Of a DNA stretch of 64,000 nt, positions 56,762 through 64,000 are shown piece by piece; within the stretch, counting starts at the first letter, position 1, and every line of letters starts with the position of its first letter. Position numbers and translations under genes: made by a program. The DNA is from an uncultured Rhodospirillales bacterium (GTDB taxonomy: Bacteria; Pseudomonadota; Alphaproteobacteria; ATCC43930; CGMCC-115725), in assembly GCA_903822185.1 (NCBI GenBank), contig CAIJOA010000032.1, forward strand, positions 62,001 through 126,000, written 5' to 3'. The notes beneath the pieces are model-generated. The model saw only the letters and a list, made by a program, of their open reading frames with translations, had not been told where the DNA came from and did no database searches.

Positions 56762-57486
56762 GGGAACAATTCGACTCGGCCGGTTCCCGGTTGATGATCC
56801 CAGCGCGCTTCCAGTGTCGAATAATACGTCCAGGTCCGCTGCGCGATATTGTCGAGCTTGATCTCTTTGTTGATCGCCCGGCATTCCTCGACGCTGAGCG
56901 TCTTCGCCCCACCCATCGCATCCGTCTGTAACGTCTTCAGCGCATCGTTCTCGAGCGCGAGCGTTGCATGCAGCAATTCCATCAGGTTTTCTGCAACGAC
57001 GGTGATGCCGTGCGCGCGCATGAAGGCAGCGCGCTTGTTGCCGATCACTTCCAACAGCTTCGCGCCGCGCTCGACCGTCTCGATCAGATGCGGTTCGGTA
57101 TAGAGCGGCACGCCTTCGCCGAAGATGCTGCTATGAACCGTGATCGGCTGGTATTCGCGTTTCGAGATCGCGAAGAGTGTCGAATAAGGCGGATGCAGAT
57201 GCGCGATGGCGATGGCATCCGGTCGCGCCGCGTGAAGCGCCATATGGATCGGCCATTCGAGCGGCGGCCGCCCCTTCCCATCAATCGCTTTACCGGCAAG
57301 GTCTGAGACGACCATCTGGTCCGCCTGCAGCTTCGCCTTGTCGGAACCCGAACCCGGCGTGATCAGCACGCGCTTCGTCTCCGGCTGATAGACGCTGACA
57401 TGGCCATGAAGGCCCAGCATTCCCTGCATCGCAAAGATGCGGGCACAGGTTGCGAGTTGTTCTTTCAGTTCGTTTTCGGATGCCAT
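56758..57486 (-). CDS. class II aldolase/adducin-family protein
   Basis: 242 aa. The zinc His pair is in IAHLHPPYSTLF and a third His in MRAHGITVVAENL; GLHGHVSVY is the phosphate-loop region. Members are sugar-phosphate aldolases or decarboxylases such as fuculose-1-phosphate aldolase. It lies 28 bp downstream of an ABC binding protein, suggesting joint uptake and breakdown of one compound, which is inferred. Confidence 0.85.
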   Translation of the reverse strand: MASENELKEQLATCARIFAMQGMLGLHGHVSVYQPETKRVLITPGSGSDKAKLQADQMVVSDLAGKAIDGKGRPPLEWPIHMALHAARPDAIAIAHLHPPYSTLFAISKREYQPITVHSSIFGEGVPLYTEPHLIETVERGAKLLEVIGNKRAAFMRAHGITVVAENLMELLHATLALENDALKTLQTDAMGGAKTLSVEECRAINKEIKLDNIAQRTWTYYSTLEARWDHQPGTGRVELFP

Positions 57487-57514
57487 AATGGTGTCTCTGT
57501 CAGGTCTAATAAAT

Positions 57515-58504
57515 TCAGGGAAGCGCGACGGCGTAGCGTTTGTCGATCAACTGGTCGGCGGTGATGTCGCCCTTCATCATGCCTTGCGCCCTATACCATT
57601 CGATCTGCCGCGCGACGTCTTTCATATCAATGCGAAGCAGCGGATCGACAAAGAGCATCTGCGTTGCCAACGATTCCGGCGATGCGCCGATATATTTCGA
57701 CATGACCGCCAATGTCGCCGCCGCGCCAGGACCATCTTCGCGCTCTTCCTTGGCGTTGGTGAAAGCATCGTGATAATCGCGCGCGCCTTTCATCAGCGCG
57801 CGCAGGAAACGCTGGTTCACATCGCGGCGATCGTCGGCATTCTTCGTCGTCATGAAGACCGCGCCGATCTGCCACGGCGTCTCGTCGCCGACCCATCCCA
57901 GCGGAACAACGCCGTTACGCTCCATCTCGCCCTTGAGCGTGCCGGGCAACATCGCCACATCGGCCTGTCCGCCGGTGACGGCGGCCGCGCTGTTGGCGAT
58001 CGCTTGCAGCGGTAGGATGCGGACTGATTCGATCGGAAAGCCATATTTCATCGCCAACAAGCCGACGGCGTAATGCGTGGTCGAACCGATCGTGGTGATC
58101 GCCACCGAATGACCTTTGAGGTCCTTGAGCGACGTCAGCCCGGCGTCATGCGCCTTCCTCGAGACGAAATAGCCCTGAATACGAAAGCCATGCGCTTCGC
58201 GGTGAAGTCCCGCCAGCAGGCGAATCTGACCGCCATTGGCAAGATTATAAAGCCCCGCCGTCAGGCCGGTGACGCCGACATCGATATCGTTCGACACCAC
58301 AGCCACGGCGACCGCCTGCCCTGCCTCGAAATTGGCGAGTTCGACGGTCAGACCCTCGGCGGCGAAATAGCCCCGATCAAGCGCGATATAGACCGGCCCC
58401 GACGCGCCGACCTTGAGGATTCCGACTTTGAGTGTTTCGGCTTTGGCGGTAACGGCCGTCATGAAGCCGATCAACAACAAGAACCCGATTCCGTAACGCG
58501 ACAT
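57515..58504 (-). CDS. ABC transporter substrate-binding protein (NMT1/THI5-like)
   Basis: 329 aa with a signal peptide (about residues 1-22, ending TAKAE). LKVGILKVGASGPVYIALDRGYF and VSNDIDVGVTGLTAGLYN match the nitrate/sulfonate/thiamine-precursor binding family. No permease or ATPase gene is in the window. It is in a likely operon with the aldolase. Confidence 0.85.
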   Translation of the reverse strand: MSRYGIGFLLLIGFMTAVTAKAETLKVGILKVGASGPVYIALDRGYFAAEGLTVELANFEAGQAVAVAVVSNDIDVGVTGLTAGLYNLANGGQIRLLAGLHREAHGFRIQGYFVSRKAHDAGLTSLKDLKGHSVAITTIGSTTHYAVGLLAMKYGFPIESVRILPLQAIANSAAAVTGGQADVAMLPGTLKGEMERNGVVPLGWVGDETPWQIGAVFMTTKNADDRRDVNQRFLRALMKGARDYHDAFTNAKEEREDGPGAAATLAVMSKYIGASPESLATQMLFVDPLLRIDMKDVARQIEWYRAQGMMKGDITADQLIDKRYAVALP

Positions 58505-58632
58505 GCGCGCTTCCCCCACCTGACCTCCGCGCCCTGCGGCGCTTCATTGCCGCGGATCGTAGCGCAAGCGCCGCAGGCGCGCGACAGGCAACGATCTGCT
58601 AAAGTGGCGGTGAATATCGAGGATAAGTCCGC

Positions 58633-59454
58633 GTGAAGATTGCTACCTGGAACGTCAATTCCGTTAAGGCACGGCTGCCCCATGTGCTGAGCTGGCTCGA
58701 AAGCGCCAAGCCCGACGTCGTGTGTCTGCAGGAAATCAAATGCCAGACCGAGGATTTCCCGGCGCTGGAGATCAAGGCGCTCGGCTATCACGTCGAGGCG
58801 CATGGCCAGCGCAGCTATAACGGCGTCGCGCTGTTGTCCCGCGAAGAACCCAAGGACGTGCTGCGCGGTCTCGCCGGTGACGAGACCGACGTGCAGTCAC
58901 GTTATATCGAGGCGACTTTCTCCGGCGTGCGTGTCGCGTCGATTTATCTGCCGAACGGCAATCCGGTCGATACCGACAAATATCCTTACAAGCTGGGCTG
59001 GATGAAACGGCTCGCCGTGCGGGCGAAGGAACTGCTCGAAAGCGAGCAGCCGGTCGTTCTCGCTGGCGATTACAATATCTGTCCGACCGATGATGATGTG
59101 TACGATCCGGTCGGCTGGGCCGGCGATGCGCTATGCCTGCCCGCCTCGCGCGCCGCGTTCCGCACCATCCTCAATTACGGCTACACCGAAGCCTATCGCG
59201 CGCTGCACAAAGAGCCGCATCGCTACAGCTTTTGGGATTACCAGGCGGGCCGTTGGCACAAGGACGAAGGTCTGCGCATCGACCATCTGCTGTTGAGCCC
59301 ACAAGCCGCCGACCGGCTGGTCGCGTGCGAGATCGACAAAGGTCCGCGCGCCTTGGAAAAAGCCTCTGATCACACGCCGGTTTGGTGCGAGATCGGGCCG
59401 GCGCAGAGCCTCGAGATCAACGAGGCTCCGCCCCCCAGCGGTGGGTTTATTTGA
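58633..59454 (+). CDS. xthA: exodeoxyribonuclease III
   Basis: 273 aa AP endonuclease and 3'-exonuclease. IATWNVNSVKARL, LQEIKCQTEDFP, AGDYNICPTDDDVYDP and DHTPVW are the family motifs. The start is GTG (58633) behind GAGGATAA. Its end overlaps the second binding protein gene by 8 bp. Confidence 0.96.
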   Translation: MKIATWNVNSVKARLPHVLSWLESAKPDVVCLQEIKCQTEDFPALEIKALGYHVEAHGQRSYNGVALLSREEPKDVLRGLAGDETDVQSRYIEATFSGVRVASIYLPNGNPVDTDKYPYKLGWMKRLAVRAKELLESEQPVVLAGDYNICPTDDDVYDPVGWAGDALCLPASRAAFRTILNYGYTEAYRALHKEPHRYSFWDYQAGRWHKDEGLRIDHLLLSPQAADRLVACEIDKGPRALEKASDHTPVWCEIGPAQSLEINEAPPPSGGFI

Positions 59455-60454
59455 TCCGCTTTGCGGCTTCTTCGACGAGGCTCAGGTCGGCGTATTTCTT
59501 CGGGTCAAGATCGCTCTTGAGGAAGCCGAGTTCATGCGCGGTGGCGATGTTGCGCTTCAGGGCATCGAGATCGGGCTTACCGTTGGGCGCGTGATATTGG
59601 TCCCGGTCGGTGAAGAGCCAGCTGTCCCACAGCGTTGCCGGCGTCTTGGTGAAATCGGTCACCGCCTTGATCGCCTCGGCGTGATGCGCCGGATCGAAAT
59701 ACCATTGCAACTCGCGCAGATTATCCTCGAGGAAATCGACCAGCGCGGCGCGGTTCTTCTGAATGAAAGCGGCGCGCGTGGTCATGGTGATCATCTGTGA
59801 TGAGCCGAGCGCGTCTTTTTGCACGAACAACGGATGGGCGACGGCGCGCAGCGCGGGGTCTTGGCTGAACGGCACCACGCCGGTGATGAGATCGACCTTA
59901 TGGTCGATCAGTTGCGCCTTCATGTTAGGGAAAGCGGTTTCGATCAGGCTGTAGTCTCGCTTGTCCTCCAGCCCGTTCTTTCTGAGCATCGCGCGAAGCG
60001 CGATATCGACGGCGCTGCCGACGGAATTGGAGGTTACGACCTTGCCCTTCAGATCCTCGATCTTTTTGATCGGACCGTCGTTCAGCACCATGAATTCGCT
60101 GCTGTAGTGGTTCTCGACCCCGTCCTGGAAGACGTCGGCGATGAGGCGCAGGTCTTCGAGCTTGGCGTTCTCGACCGCGAGGGCGAAGGACGAATAAGCG
60201 AAGGGGACGATGTCGATTTCGTTCGCGGCGACGGCCGAGATCATCGGCGGCGTGCCGGTGAAATGGATGTATTCGACCTTGTAGCTTTTGCCTTCGTGGG
60301 TCGCGATGCCCTCTTTGCCGAGGAGGCCGAGCGGCGCGTCACCCGCGGGGACGATCCAGGCGATGCGGATCTTGGTCGGCTCGGCGGCGATGGCCGGGAG
60401 GGCCAGGCTGGATACCACAGCAAAGGCTGACAGAAGCTTCAGTGCGGCGCGCAT
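59447..60454 (-). CDS. ABC transporter substrate-binding protein (aliphatic sulfonate/taurine type)
   Basis: 335 aa with a signal peptide ending LPAIAAE. KIRIAWIVPAGDAPLGLLGK and VAANEIDIVPFAYSSF resemble sulfonate-binding proteins. GGGGGAA precedes the ATG. Again no transporter partners are adjacent. It differs clearly from the binding protein at 57515. Confidence 0.85.
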   Translation of the reverse strand: MRAALKLLSAFAVVSSLALPAIAAEPTKIRIAWIVPAGDAPLGLLGKEGIATHEGKSYKVEYIHFTGTPPMISAVAANEIDIVPFAYSSFALAVENAKLEDLRLIADVFQDGVENHYSSEFMVLNDGPIKKIEDLKGKVVTSNSVGSAVDIALRAMLRKNGLEDKRDYSLIETAFPNMKAQLIDHKVDLITGVVPFSQDPALRAVAHPLFVQKDALGSSQMITMTTRAAFIQKNRAALVDFLEDNLRELQWYFDPAHHAEAIKAVTDFTKTPATLWDSWLFTDRDQYHAPNGKPDLDALKRNIATAHELGFLKSDLDPKKYADLSLVEEAAKRIK

Positions 60455-60509
60455 GATCGGTTCCCCCAATAAACTTATTGGAGAGTCCATAGCACGGCGG
60501 ACGCGGTGG

Positions 60510-61064
60510 TTAGAAGTGGAAGCCGTACCGGACGCGGAGGTCGTCGCCGACGGCGGCGCGGTCGCCGAAATACGGCGCCGGGGTCATATGGTCGATGTCG
60601 AGCGACAGGCTCTGCTGGTTGCCGAGGCTGTAGCCGAGTTCGAAGGTGCTGTGGAGGCCGAGCAGCGGACCGGCGTTGTGGCGGCTGGGGTCATCGACCG
60701 GGGCGCGGTTGACCGCCCCCGACAGCGCGACATTGCCGAACAGCTTGTCGGCGTCGAAGAGGTTCCAGGCGAGCCCCGAATAAGCTGCCCCGGCTGTCGA
60801 GCCGAAACCGGCGGTCTGGCCGGTGACGGTGCGCGGCGAAAAGAGGAAGCGCAGCACCGACTGGTCGGGCGAGGTCAGCGAGATTTCGAGGTCGTTCTTT
60901 TCCGGCGTCCGGGCGGCGGTGAGCGGCGTGGGGCCGATCTGGATCGGGAAGTTGGTCTGGAAGCTCGGCAGGGGCGCCCCGCCACGGACCAAGCCGCTGT
61001 CGGCATGGGCCGCGGCGACGGTGCCGAAGGCCAAGAGCGTGGCGGTGATCACGGACCGGATCAT
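60510..61064 (-). CDS. outer-membrane beta-barrel resembling PagL-type acyloxyacyl hydrolases
   Basis: 184 aa: signal peptide (about residues 1-22), then a barrel of alternating strands ending VRYGFHF. The segment LHSTFELGYSLGNQQSLSLDIDHMTPA looks like the lipid A 3-O-deacylase region that reads HxSN; here His is present but Ser is Thr. The resemblance is modest and the enzyme role tentative. Its ATG overlaps the PilZ stop. Confidence 0.6.
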   Translation of the reverse strand: MIRSVITATLLAFGTVAAAHADSGLVRGGAPLPSFQTNFPIQIGPTPLTAARTPEKNDLEISLTSPDQSVLRFLFSPRTVTGQTAGFGSTAGAAYSGLAWNLFDADKLFGNVALSGAVNRAPVDDPSRHNAGPLLGLHSTFELGYSLGNQQSLSLDIDHMTPAPYFGDRAAVGDDLRVRYGFHF

Positions 61065-61396
61065 GCGCGCCGCCGCATCCGGCCCGAGGCTGCACGGTCG
61101 AGCGCGCCAATCAGGTCCATCGACGGATCGGTGAACTGATAGCCCGTGCCGTCAGCATCGCTGCGTACGGCGTTGGCAGTAAAGGATTGTTCGCTGCCGT
61201 CGGCGAAGCGGACGAGGCCGGCGACGGCTTCACCGGGGAGGAATTGCGGGCCGTAGCCCAGCAGGAATCCGCCCAGCGACCAGTTCGCGGTGGTGTAGTC
61301 GAGATCGGCCAACGACACGGTAATCGGCGGCAGCGGGTAACGGCGATCCCGGCGCGACTCTTCTCGGTCAAAATTGGTACGGATGGTCTTCAACAT
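61061..61396 (-). CDS. PilZ-domain protein
   Basis: 111 aa from the ATG at 61396. ESRRDRRYPL fits the RxxxR switch and NWSLGGFLLGY the (D/N)xSxxG motif, the pair that binds cyclic di-GMP. There is no other domain. Coupled by ATGA to the barrel gene. Confidence 0.85.
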   Translation of the reverse strand: MLKTIRTNFDREESRRDRRYPLPPITVSLADLDYTTANWSLGGFLLGYGPQFLPGEAVAGLVRFADGSEQSFTANAVRSDADGTGYQFTDPSMDLIGALDRAASGRMRRRA

Positions 61397-61532
61397 GCTT
61401 CCTCGACGGTCCGGATTACATAATAAGACCGGGAGGTTAACAAGATTATTTAAGTCTGAATTTGATGATGCCCAAATCGCGTTGCCGAAAGGACGCGATT
61501 GAAGAAGCGTCGCCAACCCACTGATATAACTT

Positions 61533-62570
61533 CTATTCCTTGGGCGGATAGCGGTGAGTGTTTCCCTGCGGGTCTTCGATCGACCACCCCTCGCCCGATT
61601 CGCGCGCATAGCACGGCCCGACCGGCACCTTGCCGTGACCGCCGGGCAGGTCGAGAACATAGATCGGCTGGGCGATGCCCGAGAGCCGTCCCCGCAGCGC
61701 CCGCATGACCTCCCGCCCCTCGGCCAGACCGGTGCGAAGATGCGCCGTGCCCCGCGCCAAGTCGCCGTGATGGAGGTAATAAGGCTTCACCCGCATGGCG
61801 ACGAGGCCGCGCAACAGCGCCTCCAAAACCACAGGCGTGTCGTTGACGCCCTTCAGCAGCACCGACTGGCTAAGCAGCGGAATCCCAGCCTTTCCAATCC
61901 GTTGCACCGCCACCTTCATCGCCGGCGTCAGTTCGCGCGGATGGTTGGCGTGAACGACGACATAGACCGCCTTCTCGCTGAACAGCGCCTTGACCAGCGC
62001 CGGGCCGACCCGTTCGGGCGCGACCACCGGGATGCGGGTGTGGAAGCGGATGACCGCCACATGCGGGATCGATTCGAGCGCCGCCATGATCGTCTTCAGC
62101 CGCCGCGCCGACAAAAGGAACGGGTCGCCGCCGGTGACGATGACCTCCCAGATCTCGGGGCGCGAGCGGATATAGGCGATGGCCGCGTCCAGCTCCGCGT
62201 TGGTCAGCGTCGCCCCCGCCGGCCCGACATCCTCGCGCCGGAAGCAGAAGCGGCAATAGATCGGACAGACATGCAGCGGCTTCAGCAGCACCCGGTCGGG
62301 GTAGCGATGCACGATCCCTTTGACGGGCTCGAACGCGTGATCGCCGATCGGGTCGGCCATTTCCTCGGGCGCGGTGTCGAGTTCGCGCGCATCGGGGATG
62401 AATTGGGTTGCGATTGGGTCTGCCGGGTCGTTCGGATCGATCAGCGCAGCCATCGCCGGCGTGACCGCGACCGAGAAGCGGCGGGCGACTTCGTCCAATT
62501 CGGCCTGGCGTTCCGCCGGAATCAGCCCCGCCGCGACGAGGTCGGCGGGCTTTCGCAGCGTTCCGGTCAT
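61533..62570 (-). CDS. KamA/EpmB-type radical SAM lysine aminomutase
   Basis: 345 aa. KPLHVCPIYCRFCFRRED holds CxxxCxxC for the iron-sulfur cluster; VIVTGGDPFLL and the PLP Lys region YYLHHGDLARGTAHLR follow. The family either makes beta-lysine or modifies elongation factor P (EpmB). No efp or epmA gene is nearby to decide. GCGGAG precedes the ATG at 62570. Confidence 0.88.
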   Translation of the reverse strand: MTGTLRKPADLVAAGLIPAERQAELDEVARRFSVAVTPAMAALIDPNDPADPIATQFIPDARELDTAPEEMADPIGDHAFEPVKGIVHRYPDRVLLKPLHVCPIYCRFCFRREDVGPAGATLTNAELDAAIAYIRSRPEIWEVIVTGGDPFLLSARRLKTIMAALESIPHVAVIRFHTRIPVVAPERVGPALVKALFSEKAVYVVVHANHPRELTPAMKVAVQRIGKAGIPLLSQSVLLKGVNDTPVVLEALLRGLVAMRVKPYYLHHGDLARGTAHLRTGLAEGREVMRALRGRLSGIAQPIYVLDLPGGHGKVPVGPCYARESGEGWSIEDPQGNTHRYPPKE

Positions 62571-62763
62571 GCGCTCCGCCTCAAGAAATGGGTTCGTTTC
62601 GTAATTTTCGCTTTTTCGCTGAAAGATCAGGGACTTGGCGAAAATGCCTCGGCACGGCGCCGGGGGTCGCGAGGATATGCGGCGATGCGGGCGGGATATC
62701 AAGGGCAGATGCCATGCGAACGACGGGCATTTTTTGAAGCGGCGCCCTCGGCCCGTCCTCATT

Positions 62764-63625
62764 CGTCATGCCCGGACTTGATCCGGGCATCCATTCCGCC
62801 ACCACGCGGACGGATCGATGGATTGCCGGGTCAAGCCCTGCAATGACGAGTAAAAAAAGACGGGCGCAAAATGGGTAAAAACGACGGCAAACGGCGTCAA
62901 ATTTGGCTCAAAGAAGGTTCACCACGGAGACACGGAGGAAGAAGAGAAGAACAGAGAATAAAATTACTTCTCCGTGCTTCTCCGTGCCTCCGTGGTGCAT
63001 TTCTTTTTTCACGTCATGCCCGGACTTGATCCGGGCATCCATCGCGCCACCGCGCGGGCGGATAGATGGATTGCCGGGTCAAGCCCGGCAATGACGAGGA
63101 AAAAAGAGAGCGCAAAATGGGTAGAAACGACGGCAAACGGCGTCAAAATTGGCTCAAAGAAGTTCACCACGGAGACACGGAGGAAGAAGAGAAGAACAGA
63201 GAATAAAATTTCTTCTCCGTGCTTCTCCGTGCCTCCGTGGTGCATCTATCTTTTTCCACGTCATGCCCGGACTTGATCCGGGCATCCATCGCGCCACCGC
63301 GCGGGTGGATAGATGGATTGCCGGGTCAAGCCCGGCAATGACGAGTGAAAAAAGACGGGCGCAAAATGGGTAAAAACGACGGCAAACGGCGTCAAATTTG
63401 GCTCAAAGAAGGTTCACCACGGAGACACGGAGGAAGAAGAGAGAAGAATAAAATTTCTTCTCCCTGCCCTCCGTGCCTCCGTGGTGCATTCTTTTTCATG
63501 TCATGCCCGGACTTGATCCGGGCATTCATTCATCACCGCACGGGCGGATGGATGGATTGCCGGGTCGAGCCCGGCAATGACGAAGAAAAGAGCGAGCGCC
63601 AAATTGGGTAAAAATGCGAAAACGG
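62764..63625. repeat. composite tandem array of two palindromic repeat families
   Basis: Unit one (about 86 bp, starting CGTCATGCCCGGACTTGATC and ending CAATGACGA) occurs at 62764-62849, 63012-63097, 63259-63344 and 63499-63583; each has two internal inverted repeats. Unit two (about 78 bp, ACCACGGAGACACGGAG to CTCCGTGCCTCCGTGG) occurs at 62921-62998, 63166-63242 and 63416-63486. A shared linker of about 65 bp (with GGCAAACGGCGTCAAA) joins them. The period is 240-248 bp. No protein-coding content is seen. Both units resemble dispersed palindromic families of alphaproteobacteria and other bacteria. Confidence 0.9.
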
Positions 63626-63704
63626 CGTCATTGCGAGGAACGTTAGCGACGAAGCAATCCAGTGGGTGGACAGACTGGATTGCTTCGCTTCGCTCGCAAT
63701 GACG
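63626..63704. repeat. third palindromic repeat interrupting the last linker
   Basis: CGTCATTGCGAGGA at one end and TCGCTCGCAATGACG at the other, with GAAGCAATCCAG / CTGGATTGCTTC between: a near-perfect 79-bp inverted repeat. It starts within the CGTCA of the array linker, as if inserted there. Confidence 0.85.
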
Positions 63705-63730
63705 ATCAAAGGGTAAGCGACGAGAACGTT

Positions 63731-63754
63731 GATCTCTCCCGTCAGGGAGAGATC
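63731..63754. terminator. hairpin downstream of ilvD
   Basis: GATCTCTCCC-GTCA-GGGAGAGATC, ten perfect pairs, 15 bp beyond the ilvD stop on the minus strand. There is no long T-run. Confidence 0.6.
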
Positions 63755-63769
63755 GCATTCGCCATTCGC

Positions 63770-64000
63770 TTAGATATCCGCGTAGCAGTGCGTTTCCGCC
63801 GCGCCGCCGGGATGGGTCAACGCGCCCTTCTCCGCTTGGCCGACGAGTTGGGCGTATTTCCACAGCATGCCGCTTTGATAGTTGGTCTGGCGCGGTTTCC
63901 AGGCGGCGCGGCGCTTGGCGAGTTCCTCGTCGCTCAGCTCCACATTCATCGTGCCTTTGACCGCGTCGATGACGATGATGTCGCCGTCGTTGATCAAGCC
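63770..64000 (-). CDS. ilvD: dihydroxy-acid dehydratase, C-terminal end (runs off the window)
   Basis: The last 76 residues: LINDGDIIVIDAVKGTMNVELSDEEL, then RRAAWKPRQTNYQSGMLWKYAQLV and the C-terminus THPGGAAETHCYADI, typical of the IlvD type that ends in CYADI. The enzyme dehydrates dihydroxy-acids in valine and isoleucine synthesis. The N-terminal part with the cluster cysteines is beyond the window edge. Confidence 0.93.
   Translation of the reverse strand, partial: GLINDGDIIVIDAVKGTMNVELSDEELAKRRAAWKPRQTNYQSGMLWKYAQLVGQAEKGALTHPGGAAETHCYADI

Noticed and set aside
61554-62846. A 430-codon plus-strand frame opposite the KamA-type gene
   Set aside because: It is rich in Arg, His and Asp, has no motif, and covers the clear radical SAM gene.
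62764-63583. Repeat array considered as CRISPR
   Set aside because: Units are long palindromic elements of 78-86 bp with near-identical linkers, there are no short unique spacers, and no cas genes are present.

Overview
The window is a chromosomal stretch of an alphaproteobacterium with GC-rich codon use. Four things point to that class: an SOS box of the GTTC-N7-GTTC type between ssb and uvrA; the gene string dgt-argS-SPOR-nagZ-scpA-scpB-tatBC-serS-surE-pcm-M23, then yajC-secD-secF-Mth938, a phytoene-synthase-like gene and trmFO; split chromate transporter halves; and the comEC/gltX/gltA neighbourhood. A Rhodospirillales-like lineage is my guess; nothing in the window fixes the order or genus. 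There are no rRNA genes, no CRISPR array and no transposase or phage genes.

Layout. 1-10.6 kb: the comEC 5' part (missed by simple ORF calling because it runs off the edge), gltX, gltA, a lytic transglycosylase, tRNA-Lys, small secreted proteins, a two-gene chromate transporter, a PncC/CinA-like amidohydrolase, MntH and an RRM protein. 10.7-16.5 kb: an OmpA-type porin, a frameshifted small coiled-coil gene, a glycosyltransferase plus FemAB-like pair, a nucleotide-sugar epimerase without its catalytic lysine, and an orphan Flp pilin whose start lies inside a long hairpin. 16.6-24.5 kb: an old-yellow-enzyme, a structured non-coding segment, coaD, gyrA, and a Tat-exported thiamine-diphosphate enzyme followed by a c-type cytochrome. 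24.5-31.5 kb: ssb/uvrA with a LexA box, a flavin monooxygenase, an Ogt-AlkA fusion and trmFO.

31.5-54.6 kb is the conserved housekeeping backbone, mostly on the minus strand, with many ATGA stop-start overlaps suggesting translational coupling from dgt to scpB. It covers membrane protein insertion (yajC-secD-secF), twin-arginine export (tatB-tatC, but no tatA), chromosome segregation (scpA-scpB), cell wall turnover (nagZ, SPOR, NlpD-like) and repair or quality control (pcm, surE, dgt). Accessory genes interrupt it: a small membrane protein with a PuuD-like heme membrane domain, a response regulator broken by an amber codon, a bactofilin, a hydrolase and an acyltransferase.

54.7-64 kb: a GMC oxidoreductase, erpA, a class II aldolase with an orphan ABC substrate-binding protein, xthA, a second orphan binding protein, a PilZ protein coupled to a PagL-like outer-membrane barrel, and a KamA-type radical SAM enzyme. 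A composite tandem array of two palindromic repeat families ends in a third family, next to the C-terminal end of ilvD.
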